Position numbers and translations under genes: made by a program. From assembly GCA_937975725.1 (NCBI GenBank), contig CALJUL010000028.1, positions 1 to 13,366 on the forward strand: a stretch of DNA of 13,366 bases. The letters run 5' to 3'. The notes under the pieces are model-generated. The model ran no database searches. It was not told where the DNA came from and saw only the letters and a program-made list of their open reading frames with translations. Of the stretch, positions 12,859 to 13,366 are shown piece by piece (the first letter of the stretch is position 1; each line of letters opens with the position of its first letter). This DNA is from an uncultured Pseudoxanthomonas sp. GTDB taxonomy: Bacteria > Pseudomonadota > Gammaproteobacteria > Xanthomonadales > Xanthomonadaceae.

Positions 12859-13330
12859 CGGGCATCGGCCATTGCCCGGTGTCGTGGTCGGGATGCTGGA
12901 AGGAAACGACCCGGGCCAGGAACGCGGCCGCCGCTTCGTCTTCCTCGGTGCGTCGCTGCGGCAGCTCGTGCAGGCCGTCCACGTAGGGCAGCTTGCCCTC
13001 CACGCCGTACTGCACCCACGGCGCCAGCGTGGACGGATCGTCGAACGCGCCCGCCGCCAGCGCCACGCCGTCCGGCGCCTCGTAGGTCAGCGGCGTGCCG
13101 CAGTCGGCGCAGAAGCCGCGCTGCACGACATTGGAGGAGCGGAAGCGCTTCGGCTCCCCGCGCGTCCATTCCAGTGCGGCGCCGCGCGTGGACACCAGCG
13201 GCGCGTAATAGGCCCCGAAAGCCTTCTGGCACATCCGGCAGTGGCAGATCGATGTGTCCTTCAGCACGCCGGTCACGCGGAAACGGACCGCGCCGCATTG
13301 GCAACCGCCGGTATGGATTTCGGTTGGCAT
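12854..13330 (-). CDS. GFA (glutathione-dependent formaldehyde-activating) family zinc protein
   Basis: This 158-residue CENP-V/GFA-fold protein carries the full set of zinc cysteines: C10 and C12 in GGCQCGAVRF, C29, C31 and C34 in CHCRMCQKAFG, and C74 and C77 in FCADCGTPL. Most bacterial members are annotated as formaldehyde-activating enzymes, but a true role in formaldehyde metabolism is rarely proven, and no formaldehyde gene lies nearby. Length is normal. The start is the ATG at 13330, and the bases before it are C-rich heptad repeats with no ribosome-binding site. The stop TAG and the Val codon before it fall inside the right arm of repeat element B. Confidence 0.9.
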   Translation of the reverse strand: MPTEIHTGGCQCGAVRFRVTGVLKDTSICHCRMCQKAFGAYYAPLVSTRGAALEWTRGEPKRFRSSNVVQRGFCADCGTPLTYEAPDGVALAAGAFDDPSTLAPWVQYGVEGKLPYVDGLHELPQRRTEEDEAAAAFLARVVSFQHPDHDTGQWPMPV

Positions 13331-13331
13331 G

Positions 13332-13366
13332 GATTGGGTGGGGTGAGGGGTGAGGGGTGAGGGGTA
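13332..13366 (+). repeat. Heptad tandem repeat at the window edge
   Basis: Five 7-nt units run to the end of the window: GATTGGG, TGGGGTG, AGGGGTG, AGGGGTG and AGGGGTA. The array begins two bases before the start codon of the GFA gene (which reads leftward) and may continue beyond the window. Confidence 0.85.

Noticed and set aside
12737..13360. 207-residue plus-strand frame opposite the GFA gene
   Set aside because: It runs through repeat element B and antisense to a gene with all its zinc cysteines in place.

Overview
The window is GC-rich DNA (roughly 68-70% by eye) with gammaproteobacterial genes. Its gene styles, its intergenic repeats (a TGTAGGAG...CTTCAGCCCC palindrome family, an inner ACACGGAT palindrome family, and 7-nt tandem repeats) and the HvfA-type precursor all point to the Xanthomonadaceae/Lysobacteraceae (Lysobacter, Pseudoxanthomonas, Luteimonas or Stenotrophomonas relatives). 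The genus cannot be fixed by reading alone. The DNA looks chromosomal. I see no transposase, phage gene, CRISPR array, tRNA or rRNA.

Positions 1-5628 hold the high-affinity phosphate uptake locus. It has the 3' part of one pstS, a rho-independent terminator, a second complete pstS lipoprotein gene, then pstC-pstA-pstB overlapping end to end, then phoU after a spacer of 7-nt repeats. Two good Pho-box matches (CTGTCAT-N4-CTGTAAC type) lie before the second pstS and before pstC. PhoB therefore probably drives several separate transcripts. PstS captures phosphate outside the membrane, PstC/PstA form the channel, PstB powers it, and PhoU couples it to PhoR/PhoB signalling.

Positions 5687-7823 hold a RiPP operon of the HvfABC/bufferin kind. 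A Sec-exported precursor with four EGKCG motifs wraps around two complete EF-hand loops (hvfA). It is followed by a DUF692 multinuclear iron oxidase (hvfB) and a DUF2063 partner protein (hvfC). Characterised relatives convert the EGKCG cysteines to oxazolone/thioamide groups that bind copper. A strong hairpin sits between precursor and enzyme genes, and a 17-bp dyad lies just upstream of the precursor start. The EF-hand insertion is the most distinctive feature of this locus.

Positions 8045-10143 hold an apparent three-gene operon: RNase T carrying an extra C-terminal domain of about 110 residues, an isoprenylcysteine-methyltransferase-like membrane protein, and a macrodomain protein. The extra domain resembles small proteins annotated 'ADP-ribosylation/crystallin J1'. 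An RNA exonuclease, a possible ADP-ribosyl domain and a macrodomain together suggest, speculatively, an RNA-linked ADP-ribose function.

Positions 10140-11687 hold an RhtA-like amino-acid exporter and a divergent XRE-cupin regulator. Between them are two matching GCGCA-N6-TGCGC dyads that cover candidate -10 elements. Positions 11872-13330 hold rlmB (23S rRNA 2'-O-methyltransferase) and a GFA-family zinc protein, both on the minus strand.

Two related nested-palindrome elements of about 170 bp (7811-7982 and 12693-12858) lie between genes. In each, one end supplies the stop codon of the adjoining gene.
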